This document shows, piece by piece, positions 44,707 through 57,269 of a stretch of DNA of 64,000 bases. The notes under the pieces were generated by a model. That model did not search any database. It was not told the origin of the DNA and worked only from the letters and a program-made list of their open reading frames with translations. This DNA comes from Parietaria judaica (taxonomy: Eukaryota; Streptophyta; Magnoliopsida; Rosales; Urticaceae): the NCBI GenBank assembly GCA_954871525.1, contig OX940870.1:5611501-5675500 (forward strand), in the 5' to 3' direction. Position 1 is the first letter of the stretch. Each line of letters begins with the position of its first letter. Both the position numbers and the translations under genes were made by a program.

Positions 44707-47700
44707 TCACTACTCTAAGAATTGCAATTGTTATTCATCTTTAATATTGTTGGGCTCTTTAATTGGTAGTCTGATAAAATCTTTTTAAATCATAATAGTC
44801 TCGATATTCTTAATACTGATACTTTAATATTCTCAATATAATAAATTGAAATGTTTTTTTGTTAGTAAAGATGTTTATATAATTATAGCTGATTAATAAA
44901 AAAAAATCCTTCATTATTGTATAAATTAATAAATTATTAATTTATATATTAATTAATAATTCAATAATATAATATTTTTTGTCGGTCCCAACAATATTAA
45001 TTTATAGAGGTTCTACTATATATACATATACACTGACATGCGTATAATAATGTAACCGCATGGAAGAGTGGAAATAAGACTACTGCAAATAAGTTATTAT
45101 TGCTGTTTATTTCTCGTAATAGTGAATTTATTAAAACAATTCACTAGCTAGACAGGCTGATGTAAATGAGGATGCGACTAAACAAGATCCAATTCGAGTA
45201 TCAATTAAGCAAGTCATAATGTCAAAAGCATGTTTAATTGAACTTATTAAAAAAATATAATGTCAAACTAATTCAAAAAGACTAAATTAAATTGATCAAG
45301 ATATCCATGAAGCTGTAATCTTACATATGGGAGACTGCTAATTTAGATGCATAGCATGGTACAATACTTTGTAGTATAGTTGCAAAGGGTTCAAAAGATG
45401 GTATCAATTTAGAGTAAGCATGTATATGATTATCCATTATATGTTGCCACTTCCATCATTTTTTTTATTTTTGGTTTGCATCAATTGGATTGTAGCAAAA
45501 AACGAAGAAAATGAACAGATTGCAGGGGCTCACACGGCATTATAATTATAGACACAAATAATTAAATAAATAATAATATTATATAGTTCGGAGGGACCAA
45601 TGAGTATTGAAAATTATAAAGAGCTTTAGGTGAATTGACCTCATAATCAATTATCATCATAATTTACTCCAAAACCATGATAACCAAAACCCTACCACTT
45701 TATCCTTTGTTTGCCACCCTAATATGTATATACTAAAATTATGTATATACATAGTTTTAATAATATATATTTATATATAATATCTACATTGTATAGTATC
45801 TACGATAGCGAAACCACTTATTGTCTTTTGAGTTTTTCACTGAACAATAATTTTTAATCATACGAAAATATATATATTTTACCCTCAGTACTTATTAGTT
45901 ATTATAGTTAAAGATAACATATTTTTAGTACATACATATATATAAGTAGTAATATATTATTTCACAGTGTATCTCCATTCCAATTTCTAATATAAAAAGG
46001 CAGCTCCACAGGAGATTAAGCAGTTCATAATTACTAAACGTGAATAATATAAAAGAGTGGTTGTATTTTACGTAATTATAAAGATAATAATGGCTGGTAA
46101 TTTTTCATTGCATTCACTGTAAAAAAGACGAGCATTGTCATTTGCCACTGAGTTCTTCACTAAAGGACAATAAATAAAAGAAAACACCGTACACCATTGT
46201 ACAGTTATTGGGAGCTTTTTGCCTTTTCCCCACACTGATTCACTAAAGACCTTGAGAAAATAAGTATATATTATAATCAATTATATATAGATATAGATAT
46301 AGAAATATAATCAATTTCTCTTTGCAGCTGATCATTCTTGAAGGTTCAAAAGACTTCTTTTTTTTTGTTTATTCCTATATTTAGCATGCAATATCAAAGG
46401 TATTTCTATATAAACGTGTCATACTTTCCTTTCAAATCTTACTATTTAAATAAAGAAATGATCATATATACGTTTGCATACATATATATATATATATTAG
46501 TATTTTCTAACGTGTTATTATTATTAACATGTGTTAATGTGGATGAAACGCTATATTATAGAGCTTGATTTTCTACATGTTTTTCTTTCAATTTCTTAAA
46601 TTTCTTATTGTTAAATATCCTTCTCTAAATATTATATATTGTATGCTTATGAGTTTATCTAGAATATTATAACTATTCCACTTCTATATTTATTTAGAGA
46701 TTGACTTTACAATATGGCTAAATTAAACAAGCATCTAAGCTTGCTCTTTTAAGCCGCGGTGACTTAATGTCAATTGATTATAGGTGATTCATTTATAAAT
46801 TGATTAATTAGCCGCAACATATATATTATATAAATAATGATGTAATTTTGTATTATGTTTGTTAATTTCTTTAAGTCCTACTGAATCATTTGGGTGCTCT
46901 AACGTTTTGCTTTATCACGTCAATAAATATTCCCAATCTGTTCACTCGAAGCCACTTGGGAGTTGAAATGCGCTTCTAACTTTTATTCTGGATTATATTT
47001 GATAGTAAATATATAATATTGTCACTTTTCTTTTTACACAGAGGTTTTAATTAGATCAATCAATTCCCACTTTAGCTTAATTAAACCTCTTTGTATAAAT
47101 AGTCATTGTTTATCAGGCAATTATGGTTTTCCATTATAATTAATCGCGGTGCTTAGTAGCTGATGCTGATAAAAGATAATATAACATATCCATGTAATGC
47201 TTAGTGGAATAAGAAAATCATTAATTTAAATTATGTACTTAATTATGATTTATGAAAGAAGAAGAAAAAAGACTTATTTTATCCATCTATCTTTCTCTCT
47301 CATGTCTCATCAGTTATATATATGTAATTTACATTATATATTTTGAATTTTTTTCTTTTAATATCCATAAAAGTATATAGAGTAACTTGAATTAATTAAG
47401 GTACTATGATTGAAATTTGAAATTGACATACAAAATAGCATGCATGTTACTCATAGTTATTCCCATGCGAATAATTCGGACAAAATATATTGCATTAGTG
47501 GTGACACAGTGGTAATGATGTGACGTTATATATTGCTATCAGTATCACTATCCGCGTCATATATATTATATAGTATAAGTATAGTACTGTCGAATATATA
47601 TAAATTATATATGTGTGTACATAAATTGTAACACATGATCGTGTACTATATCTATCCACTATAAATTAATTAACCATGGTTTGGTTTAGTAACTAAAATA

Positions 47701-50560
47701 GCTTCCTAGTTTGGCTTTTTGTTCAGATCAGGAAAAGCTTGCCGTTACTATAGTAATATTTAGCTCATCGAAATGGCTGAAAAGAAGGGAATAAATATCC
47801 AATATGTATAATATAATATAATATATTATATATAGTGCATTTAGCACTTTGATCTGGGCCAATTTGTATATCGGTTTATTAAATGCAGAAAATATTAATT
47901 AAATTAATCAGCAACAACAAACCATAATATAGATTAGTGTTGGAATACTTTGCCAGAATATTATACATATAAGTATGAATTTGAAAGAGGCACTAATGTA
48001 TAATATGTTATGTTCCATCCACATGAGTGGATTTGTGACGTAGAATCCGCTTTTTAAATGTATTATTATTCTGCTCTTCAGATAAGGAAGATGGCACTAT
48101 GTTAAAGTAAATATTATTTATTAGACTCCTGTACTTTCAGATGAGTACTCTTTGTACCCTAATAATAATTTTATCATGTAACTGTTTGTGTTATATATAT
48201 ATATATATTCTATAATATGTAAAAATATATTTATGTTTCAACAAAAAGTATATGTTATGTGCATGTGTAATAATATCAAGTAATTATGTTTAATCAACCT
48301 TAATGAATATATAATACGTCTTTCTAGTTTTTTTTCCTTATATATATATATATATATATATATAGGGATGCTATATAGATTTATTTTTGGCAAGGTATTT
48401 ATGCTGTGTACCTATCAATATCAAATCAGCCATTATATCCTTCTTTTGAATTGTTGTGTTATTATGTCACGTAAAATTAATAACTCAACACACTCATATC
48501 ATATATAATTAATAGCCCTTCCATAATAAATTCATCTATAGGCTATAGATATATATAATAAAGGTGCACGAAATTGCTGACATGACTATATTTTATTCTA
48601 GAGAACAATATATATTTTCAACTTCCATCGCACTATATCTATATGCGAAGAATCAAGTAATTTGTCTTTAACGTAGGGTTTCTCGTCACACGTCGTTTTC
48701 TCATGTGTACATGTAAATAATATACAACCAGATTTCAGAATCGAATGTTTTTCTTCATTGTGTTGTGTCTTTCTTTTTCACCACAATATATATAACCAAA
48801 TGCCGTCGCTTTCATATTCAGATACAGCAATATGCTAATTACAATATATTTTTGAATTAATTTATCAATCGAATTGGCTTTATATGATATTATGATCCAT
48901 TATGAAATTACTATACGCGATCTCATTTCATCTCCACGTTATATAATTTATTCTCATATCTAGTAATTGGAAGCTATTCGGTTGTTCGAGTGTGGTCTAA
49001 TCATCACCCACATTATATATATATACATGTTCTTGTAATTTAAGAATCAACAAGACACGATCGATATTCTCTCAAGATTTGGATTAGACGTACAACTAGG
49101 CCGAGTTCAATTTTGCTGTAAGTAGATTTAATAGTGAATTAGAGCGAGTTGGATAATTTGGCCAAAGCAAGTAAGCATATCCAATATATTTATTTATTTC
49201 TTTCTTTTAAGGTTTTGCTTTTACATAAACTTTATTCCACTTTCAATTTTCACATGTATGCCTTTCGATTAATTCAAAAATAGTCAAAAGATATGCACTT
49301 TGTTTTTTTTTTTTATTATAGAATCATTTTAAAAATTCAGAAGAGACCCCTTAATTCAAAATTAATTTACATTTATTTTTTTGAAACATAAATTAATCAG
49401 TAGGCGATGATGACCATACAAGGAGGAGAAAATTGCACATACAAGAAAGCACAAAACGCGAGAAGACGACAACAACGATAGTATCTACGGTTGGTGGTGC
49501 TGAGGCGAAGAAGTTTGGGGAGACTTTTCTAAGGAAAGAGATGATGAGACGATATAAAATGATAATTGGATATTTTTTAATATTAATTAATAATTACAAA
49601 AATACTACGTAGTGTAATCACATCACATAATCTGACTACATTTTGATTATTTTTACTGAAATTTTAAAGTACAAGTTATATAAAAGGTAAAATTGCCAAT
49701 TTTATTACAATTGTTGTGGCTGATGTAATATTTTTTTTTGCTCACCATATTAATTGTGTTGTTTTATGAGTAATGAAATAAGTTAACTGATCTAGATATG
49801 ACCTAAAGTAAGTGGGGTAGCTACTTTATTAATTAATACAACCATATCTGATATCTCTAGATTTTGTGTATCTGCAATGCGATCTTCTTTGTCCTTATAA
49901 ATGGCACAAGCATATTCATTTGCTGTTTATATGTTCCATTGCACACACCTATATATCTAACTGTATATCATACATGATGATATAACTTAGAGGATAAGCA
50001 TTATAGAAAATGGGATATTTTAATTTCTCGATTTTACTTCATTTTGATTTATTGGCATCAAACAGATTATTATATTCATACAAATATATCACCAAAGGTT
50101 TGGCATTTACATATGTAATTATGAGTACGAGAGTTGGAATATAATAATTGTTTTAACTTTGACTTATATATGCCGCCGAACCGATACTCTGGTTAATTAG
50201 CCTAATTATAAGATTAGATATCATGAAATCACGAGTTATTGTTGGTTTACCAAAAAACTGAAAATAAAATGGAAAATTGATAGCTTTTGATCAAAATCAA
50301 TTGATCTTTTACAAATTTTACAAAATATCGAGAGTTCATGGATAATAAATAATGTACGATAATACATAAATAAATTAAAATTCTAAAAAACAATATTAAC
50401 ATGTATCATTGTTGTAGACTGGATTTTTAAGGGTTATTGCCCTAATTATCCTATTCGATATATATTTCAATCATAAACAGCTTTTCACGACTCGACCATC
50501 CATTGTAAAATCAACGATCATTTCCATCGTCTGTAATTAATAAGGTATAGGTGTGGTTTA
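44707..50560. other. long gene-free AT-rich DNA
   Basis: About 5.8 kb without a convincing ORF, tRNA or recognisable miRNA precursor on either strand. Many short TATATA runs are present (for example near 46480, 48196 and 48340). Open frames of 70-76 codons here have no coding character. Confidence 0.45.
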
Positions 50561-50599
50561 CCTTAGAGTTAAACCTTAGACATTGTAAAAGTCAGTTTC

Positions 50600-51275
50600 T
50601 CACAGTTTATGTTATACTCTATGTTAGAACATAATTTTAAACATAAACAGAACACGAGATTTTTTGGTAACCCAGTTCGCAAAATCCCATGTTGGATAAT
50701 CTACTTCTGGGGAGCCCTTGCTCAGATTGATCAAACAAAGATTACAGAAAGATTGTTACAATATGAATATTCTATATTAAATAAACATAAAAGGCTCCCC
50801 CTTAATGTTGTAACGGGCTAAGCGAAGCCATCCTTCATCTTCCGAATGATCCGGGGTGCAAGCTCCACTTGCGGAACGTCACGCTGAACTCCTTTCAGCT
50901 ACCAGCTCCTGTGGTTGACGTTCACCTTCACCAAAATATTTTCTCAAGGTGTTTGAAGTTGTAGTTTGAGTGAAGTGCTTCACAACGATGAAGCCAAAGG
51001 ATGATAAAGAGAGGACTTTTCTCTTTCCTTGTTTCAGCACTTCAACGTTCAAATTGGAGGGGTAAAACTGTCCACCTTGCTGAATAAACTAATTTGAGGG
51101 AAAATGACAAGTCAAGTCCTATATGCCCAAAATGGTGTAACACTATTAAGAGCTCATACCTAGGATAATTCCATGTCCACAAATGCAAATAAGTCAAATG
51201 CATATTGATCCACAAAAATAGACAATAAGAAAAAGTGTAATCCATCAGACGTGATAGTTAGTCCAACCTACAAAC
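50600..51275 (-). mobile_element. LTR-retrotransposon-like fragment, boundaries uncertain
   Basis: A GC-richer stretch contains GGTAACCCAGTTCGCAAAAT and GGGGAGCCCTTGCTCAGATT, text typical of plant Copia LTRs. I could not find matching target duplications or a second LTR, so it is either a solo LTR with eroded ends or a fragment. Confidence 0.4.
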
Positions 51276-51595
51276 ATCTCAATATATATATGTACAAAAG
51301 TATATAATATTAGTAGTCACTTATTCATTAGTGCCGTAAATAGCTGGGGTCATGATTTTTTTTTTTTTATAATTTTTTTATCCCGACCCAGACCAAACAG
51401 GGGTCGGAATAAAAAAAAGGGAGCCGATTTTATAAAAAATATGGACAGTACAGTCCGGGTCCGGATTAAATATTTATATACGTACAGGCTTATTATCCAT
51501 GTTAGTAGTAAGTACACTACTGTCTTTGTTGTTTGCACGGAAAACGACAATAAATTATTTTACGACTCTTATACAAGATCTGTATTTTGAGTAAA

Positions 51596-51618
51596 TGGGC
51601 CCAAATTCGTAAGGCCCA
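51596..51618 (+). promoter_or_regulatory. paired Site II-type elements
   Basis: TGGGCC (51596-51601) and GGCCCA (51613-51618) are separated by 11 bases, about 250 bases upstream of the Rossmann gene start; a CACGTG G-box follows near 51701. Site II pairs are common in promoters of plant nuclear genes for mitochondrial and translation proteins. Confidence 0.5.
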
Positions 51619-51866
51619 TTATACTTTTCAGAAGCCCAATAACTCATCCCCTGGTTGCGCTCGAGCCACGTCCACGCGGACGAGGCTGCCATTTGGCGCC
51701 ACGTGTCCCCTCTCCTTCTCTCTCGCGTGAGCGAGAAAGAAAGAGCTTCTACACTTTTCCCAGCTCCGGCTTACTTGTTCCCTCGCCATTCTTCCGATCC
51801 CTCAGAGAAAACGGAAGTGAGGATCTTCATCGTTTCTCTTTCAAACTATCTCCAGAGAGATTCCCA

Positions 51867-54078
51867 ATGAGGACGCTCATCTCGCGCTTGATCGGTTCGA
51901 GGTCGTCCGTTTCCAAGCTCAGGTAAGACTTCTCTCGAAAAGTTCCATGCAATTCTCGTTCGGTGTTTCCGTATCTGGAGATTGTAAATTTCTGGTGTTT
52001 TCTGAGAAATGTGGTTCGTTGATCGGTTTCTGGTGATAATTTTTAAGTTTTTTTTTTTTCCTTTTTGATTGCGTATAGTGCGATCGCGGGGGCGAAGAGC
52101 GCGAGATTTCTGTCGTCGGACTCTAACAAGGTTGACGAGCCTTTCAAAGTCGAAGAAGCAGAGACTGTCCATGTGCCTCCTCCTCCTTCGGAGAAGGTAT
52201 TGTGTTTCGAGTAATCGCGAATTGGAATTCGTTGTTTCGTTTCGGTTCGATCGAAATGAATGAATTTGGGGTGTGTAATTTGAGCTGTAGCTTTGTTTCA
52301 GTTACTCGTGTTGGGTGGAAATGGATTTGTGGGATCACATGTTTGTAAAGAAGCCTTGGATCGTGGATTGTCTGTTGCTAGCCTCAGCAGGTATAGCTCT
52401 TTGTTGCTAATCTAGATGTTTAGACATACGGTTCCGACATGCGGAAAGGTTCACGAAATTGAATTTCTAGACAGATTGTTGAAAAATATCCATGTGGGAT
52501 TGGTTGATCTGCCATCAATTTGTCGATGTAGACATGTTATGGTGATCATATTTTGTAAGATATATATATATATATATCGTGTAAAGATGTACTCGAAGAG
52601 TATTGTATTATAAAAGTTAAGAAATATTTACTTTCCCATAAGATGGCAGCTTTGGAAAGCTCTGTTTGATTTCTGTATTATAAACCTGTTTTTTCTATGG
52701 AATACGTGTTCTTAGGATTTTTTTTTCTCGACTTTTGCAGGTCTGGTAGATCGTCGATACAGGACTCGTGGGCTAGTAATATGACCTGGCATCAAGGTTT
52801 AGCTCTTTATTTGTTTTGTTTTGGGTCTCCCATGGGACGTTATCGTGATTCTAAATCTCGTTTCTTCCACAGGAAACCTTTTAACACCTGGTTCATGGGA
52901 GGAGGCTTTGGATGGCGTCTCTTCCGTGGTATGGATCCTTATTTTTTTCTTTCTCACTGGGGTTAGTTTGGTCGGAATTTTCTGTGTTAGATTTTGTTGC
53001 TCCGCTGATAAAGGTTTCATTTCTTAGATCTCCTGCGTTGGTGGGTTTGGTTCCAATTCTTACATGTACAAGATCAATGGAACTGCAAATATAAATGCCA
53101 TCAGAGCTGCTTCGGAGAAAGGTGCAAATCTATAGTACAGTTTCAATGTGTCCAGGTATGGTATGTACAATTCCATAAATTTGACAAATTTGTGATACCT
53201 GTTTTCATTTGTAGGCGTGAAAAGATTCGTCTACGTCTCGGCAGCTGATTTTGGCGTGGTTAATTATTTACTGCAAGGATATTACGAGGGAAAGGTACGA
53301 CAGCAATGAGTAACTTGAGGCTTTATATCCGGTTTTTTTCTAATTATAATGAGAAATTGTATATGTATTATTTTTTAATATAGAGAGCCGCTGAAGCAGA
53401 GCTGCTTATCAAGTACCCTTACGGAGGTGAGTTTCTCATCTTCTTAGCATCGTATCTTGGGATCTCTTCCTTTTTGATACTTCATTAAACTCTGTAAAAC
53501 CTTTATGTTTTCAGGAGTGGTTCTGAGACCCGGATTCATCTATGGAACACGTCGCGTTGGGAGCATGAAACTACCTTTGGGAGTCATTGGTTCGCCACTT
53601 GAGATGGTAAAAAATAAAGTTTCTGATCATCTGATATAACTATTCACCATACTTACTTACAAAATACCGCTCTTATAAAATATAGGAAATTGTTACTTAC
53701 ATTATCGTGTAAGAAAAAATAATGTTTATGAATATTATTAGCATACTATGTAAGTAAATTTGTAATAATTTTATAACGGAGATGGAATATATTGCATCGA
53801 AATAAACTCCAGGGGCCATAGTGCATTAAAATTAAAGTTGAGAAACTATGTAAAATTTAAGAGGAAGATTGCACTATCTGAAGCTGTAACTATGAATGCA
53901 GGTTTTCCAATACGCAAAACCGCTGAGCCAAGTGCCTTTGGTTGGGCCTCTGTTCATGCCTCCCGTGAACGTGACTTCCGTGGCCAAGGTTGCTATCAGG
54001 GCCGCAACTGATTCCGTGTTTCCTCCGGGAGTCGTCGATGTCTACGGGATTCAACGCTATAGCCAGAAGAAGTTTTGA
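51867..54078 (+). CDS. NAD(P)-binding Rossmann protein, atypical SDR (At5g10730/Coq11-like), 10 exons, 286 residues
   Basis: Exons: 51867-51922, 52079-52196, 52302-52390, 52741-52796, 52873-52928, 53028-53121, 53215-53294, 53384-53426, 53515-53606, 53902-54078, all GT-AG and in phase. The N-terminus (MRTLISRLIGSRSSVSKLR) is Arg/Ser-rich and fits a mitochondrial presequence. The dinucleotide loop GGNGFVG is at 63-69 after a hydrophobic strand (LLVL). An active-site-like YxxxK is at 179-183 (YYEGK), preceded by VSAADFGVV. RPGFIYG and LPLGVIGSP follow, as in plant homologues. The family is an atypical extended SDR related to yeast Coq11 and complex I subunit NDUFA9; a role in ubiquinone-related metabolism is inference. 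All motifs are intact. Confidence 0.93.
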
Positions 54079-55220
54079 AGGCCTTTTCTGTTCTCAAACT
54101 TTTGATTGATCAATACTTAGTCGCTGTAGCGATCTCCGGCAACAAAGTTTCACTAATGAGAATCTTTAGTGCTTCTTGCCTATACATCTTATTATGAAGC
54201 ACTTTACAGTTTACACCACTGAGCCAATAATGTGCGCCGTATTATGGCTACAAACTTTTGTTTATTTATTCTTTCAATCGGATAATGCTCAAAATTAGAG
54301 TTTTCTTGTAAAATTTTGTGACCCTTTTTAATACAAATGGGAGTCGGCCGTGTCGAACGTTTTCCTATCTCGTGTTAACTTTGTTAGCCAAATCGTTTTC
54401 ACGGTCCGGTTCAGTGAGGTTCTGTCCGAACTGTTTGTCCTAATTCTCAAGCCAATTTCTTAAGGTATTAAGGTTGATTAGTGTTATACTTTCTCGTTTA
54501 TTGTGGATTCGTCTCTTTATAGTAATTTATATTTGGTGTTTATTTCGAATATCTTCTCTAATCATTTTATATTTCTACTTCAGAAATAAAAATCTAAGCG
54601 GCAAACGACATGATTACTAGACAAACTCAAATATCATAACGACATAATTAATGTCGTATGTTATGGAAAAATTATATAACTTGAAGATTTTCAAAGTAAA
54701 ACAAAAAGGGTACGTTTCGGAACTATGTTACAAATTTTTTAATTTTTTTATAATTTAAAGGGAATATTTTTTATTACACTTCAAATTTTTATAATTTTGA
54801 AAATATTTTTTTAAAATACAAAAATACTCAATAATATTAACCATTTTTAGGACGTATTAATCTTGAAAATAGACATACATTGTCTTGAGAAATGGACAAT
54901 ATAAGAGGTTTTTGATATATAAAATTTAAAAAAGTTATTTTGAGAGTTATGAAATTTTTTGAGGTGTTTGAAAATTTTTAGCATTGTCTTGAGAGTTATT
55001 TTGAAAGTCATTTCCCAATTCTAATAATTTACCCATCCAACCAACCTTTTAAAACGACATGTCGTTTGGAGCTACGAATTTGAACTAATTTACAAAACGA
55101 ATTCCCTTTTTATTTATTTATTTATTTATAATCTTGAGTCGTCTGTTAATCTTTAGCAGAAAAACAAAGTCTCCAATCAATCGGAAATCGAATCCCAAGC
55201 TCCGGCGAGAGAGACGAAGA
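54079..55220. other. intergenic between Rossmann gene and TAF10
   Basis: The first 200 bases are probably 3' UTR. A degenerate foldback element (54720-54985) occupies much of the rest. Confidence 0.4.
54720..54985. repeat. degenerate foldback MITE related to 26828-27110
   Basis: Shares GAAAATAGACATA, TTGTCTTGAGAAATGGACAA and the flanking T-rich arms with the element at 26828-27110. The arms pair imperfectly. No clear target duplication. Confidence 0.5.
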
Positions 55221-57269
55221 ATGAACCAGAACCACCAATCCAGCGATGGCCGGCACGACGACGACTCCGCTCTCACCGAATTCCTCGCCTCTCTAATGGA
55301 TTACACTCCCACTGTTCGTCTCTTCTCTTCGGACTCTCAATCATCTTCTTCAAACCCTTTCTCTAGCGTCCTGTGATGGCCGCTCTCTGTTTCAGATTCC
55401 GGACGAGCTGGTGGAGCATTACCTGGCCAAGAGCGGCTTCCAGTGCCCCGACCTTCGATTGTAGGTACTTCTTTTCTCTAGAATTCCTTCGCTTCTAGGG
55501 TTTCGCCTTTCGCGGTCTCTCTACTCTGATTGCTTTGCTTCTACGTTAATGCAAGTGAAAAAATTCATTGATAGCCAAGCAATGGTCTAGGATTGGCATG
55601 AAAAAGGAAGGGGTTTTGACTGATGAGAAGAATTCTTATAAATTATTGCAAAAAGACACGGACTTAGCTCAAAATCGATTTCGAAGCATGATGCTAATTC
55701 GTTTGTGATTTTGGGTTTTCGTTCTTGTTGAATCTTAAAGTATCCCAGTTTTAATTACGTTTGTTTTGTTCCTTTTTCTTCTTTGGAAGTTTCTCATATT
55801 ACATTCAGTCAACTGAAATTGAATGTGTTATGGGTTTGAAAAGGCTTATTTAAGCCTCGAGGCGTTTTCCGACTGTCCTTTGAGGCGTTCGTGGCATAAG
55901 CCTTAATACATAAATTTGAATGATTTAAATATAATATATAACATGGTGTCTCATAGTCGCAACATAGGCATAGCATAAAATGAGGGAGGGTGAGTCGACT
56001 AGGGCATTAGGATCATTTTAGTAAACGTATTGTTTTTTTGGGCTTTTTCTATTTCGAATATGATGTTTGGGGTCATAAAATCGGCCAAAGCTATGATAAA
56101 TTCGCCACTAAATTTTTCAGGCATACAAAACCAACATACTATAATAGCGCCGCTACCCGCCTCTGAGGTGCCTACATTGTGGTGTGAGGCTTCAGCTCAA
56201 GGCGTACGCCTTGTGCAGCCTCAGGGCGGAAAGGTGCTTCGTCTCGTCGAGGCGAGACTCAAAACAGCATTTTTAAACCATAATAAGAACAATGTTGCTG
56301 TTAAGATTGCTTGCCAAGTCTTAATATTTGTTAATGCTGCTATTCGATTGCTTGTGAAGGCTTTATCTCTGTTTATCAATTCTAGGGTGTTGAAAGTTTG
56401 TTGTCAAGATTTTTAAGTAGCCCGTGCTATGGTTTACTTTAGTTTTTTGTATAGGATTGAAAGAGTGATTTTTTTTTCTTTTTTTTTTTTTTCAATTCGC
56501 TTGTCATTGACCGGACTTCCTCTTCTTATCTGATAGAATTAGATTGGTGGCTGTTGCTACGCAGAAGTTTGTTGCCGAGGTTGCGACGGATGCTCTTCAG
56601 TAAGTCTTATACGACGCAAAACCATACTATATTTTTTATTGTTTTACCACGGGTTAAGAACATATCATTAATAAACGTAAGGTGTTGTAGCTTAGTGCAT
56701 TCTGTCGGCAATCTGGAATTTTTTAATTCAGACGGTGTTATTTATAAGTTTGTTGAATCTCTGTATTTTTTTTCAAAAGATGAATTGATACGATTGTAAT
56801 TTCTTGGTTCTCGAAATCTTTCGGTACAACATTTGTATAGTTTTTTGAGTGCTTATTCGTATTTTGTTCCTCGTAGGCAGTGTAAAGCAAGACAGGCATC
56901 AATCGTCAAGGACAAAAGGGATAAGCAGCAAAAGGTACAATACAATGTTGCTTAAATGTTTGTTAAGCCATTTATCTCTTTCTTGCTTATATTGGCACGC
57001 AGTAATTTCTCGTTGTAACAGGACAAGCGCCTTATATTGACAATGGAGGACTTATCGAAGGCGCTAAGAGAGGTAAGAACTGGATTAAATTTTGTTTTTG
57101 ATCCACATAAAGATCTTGTTTTAACATAACGATGGCGTCGATTATGGAATAACAATTGATTAAATTTGCTATCTGATTCAATGAGCAGCACGGCGTGAAC
57201 GTGAAGCACCAAGAATATTTTGCGGACAATCCTTCGACGGGGATGGATCCCGCTTCGAGGGACGAATGA
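55221..57269 (+). CDS. TAF10: TBP-associated factor 10 (TFIID/SAGA subunit), 6 exons, 136 residues
   Basis: Exons: 55221-55313, 55396-55460, 56537-56599, 56877-56934, 57022-57072, 57189-57269. All are GT-AG and in phase. The protein starts MNQNHQSSDG; residues from about 20 form the TAF10 histone-fold core: ALTEFLASLMDYTPTIPDEL, VEHYLAKSGFQCPD, RLVAVATQKFVAEVATDALQ, CKARQASIVKDKRDK, LILTMEDLSKALREHGVNVK and a C-terminus STGMDPASRDE. TAF10 is a nuclear scaffold that pairs with TAF3/TAF8-type histone-fold partners. Length and motifs match plant TAF10 closely. Intron 2 (55461-56536) is enlarged by an inserted repeat. Confidence 0.95.
55840..56285. repeat. inverted-ended repeat in TAF10 intron 2, hAT-like
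   Basis: The left end (GGGTTTGAAAAGGCTTATTT) and the reverse complement of the right end (GGTTTAAAAATGCTGTTTTG) are similar, and both subterminal regions are rich in GAGGCG and GCCTTG/GCCTC words. I could not find a matching target duplication. It lies well away from splice sites. Confidence 0.45.

Noticed and set aside
56030..56416. 128-codon plus-strand ORF in TAF10 intron 2
   Set aside because: Lies in an intron within a repeat; TTG start and no domain.
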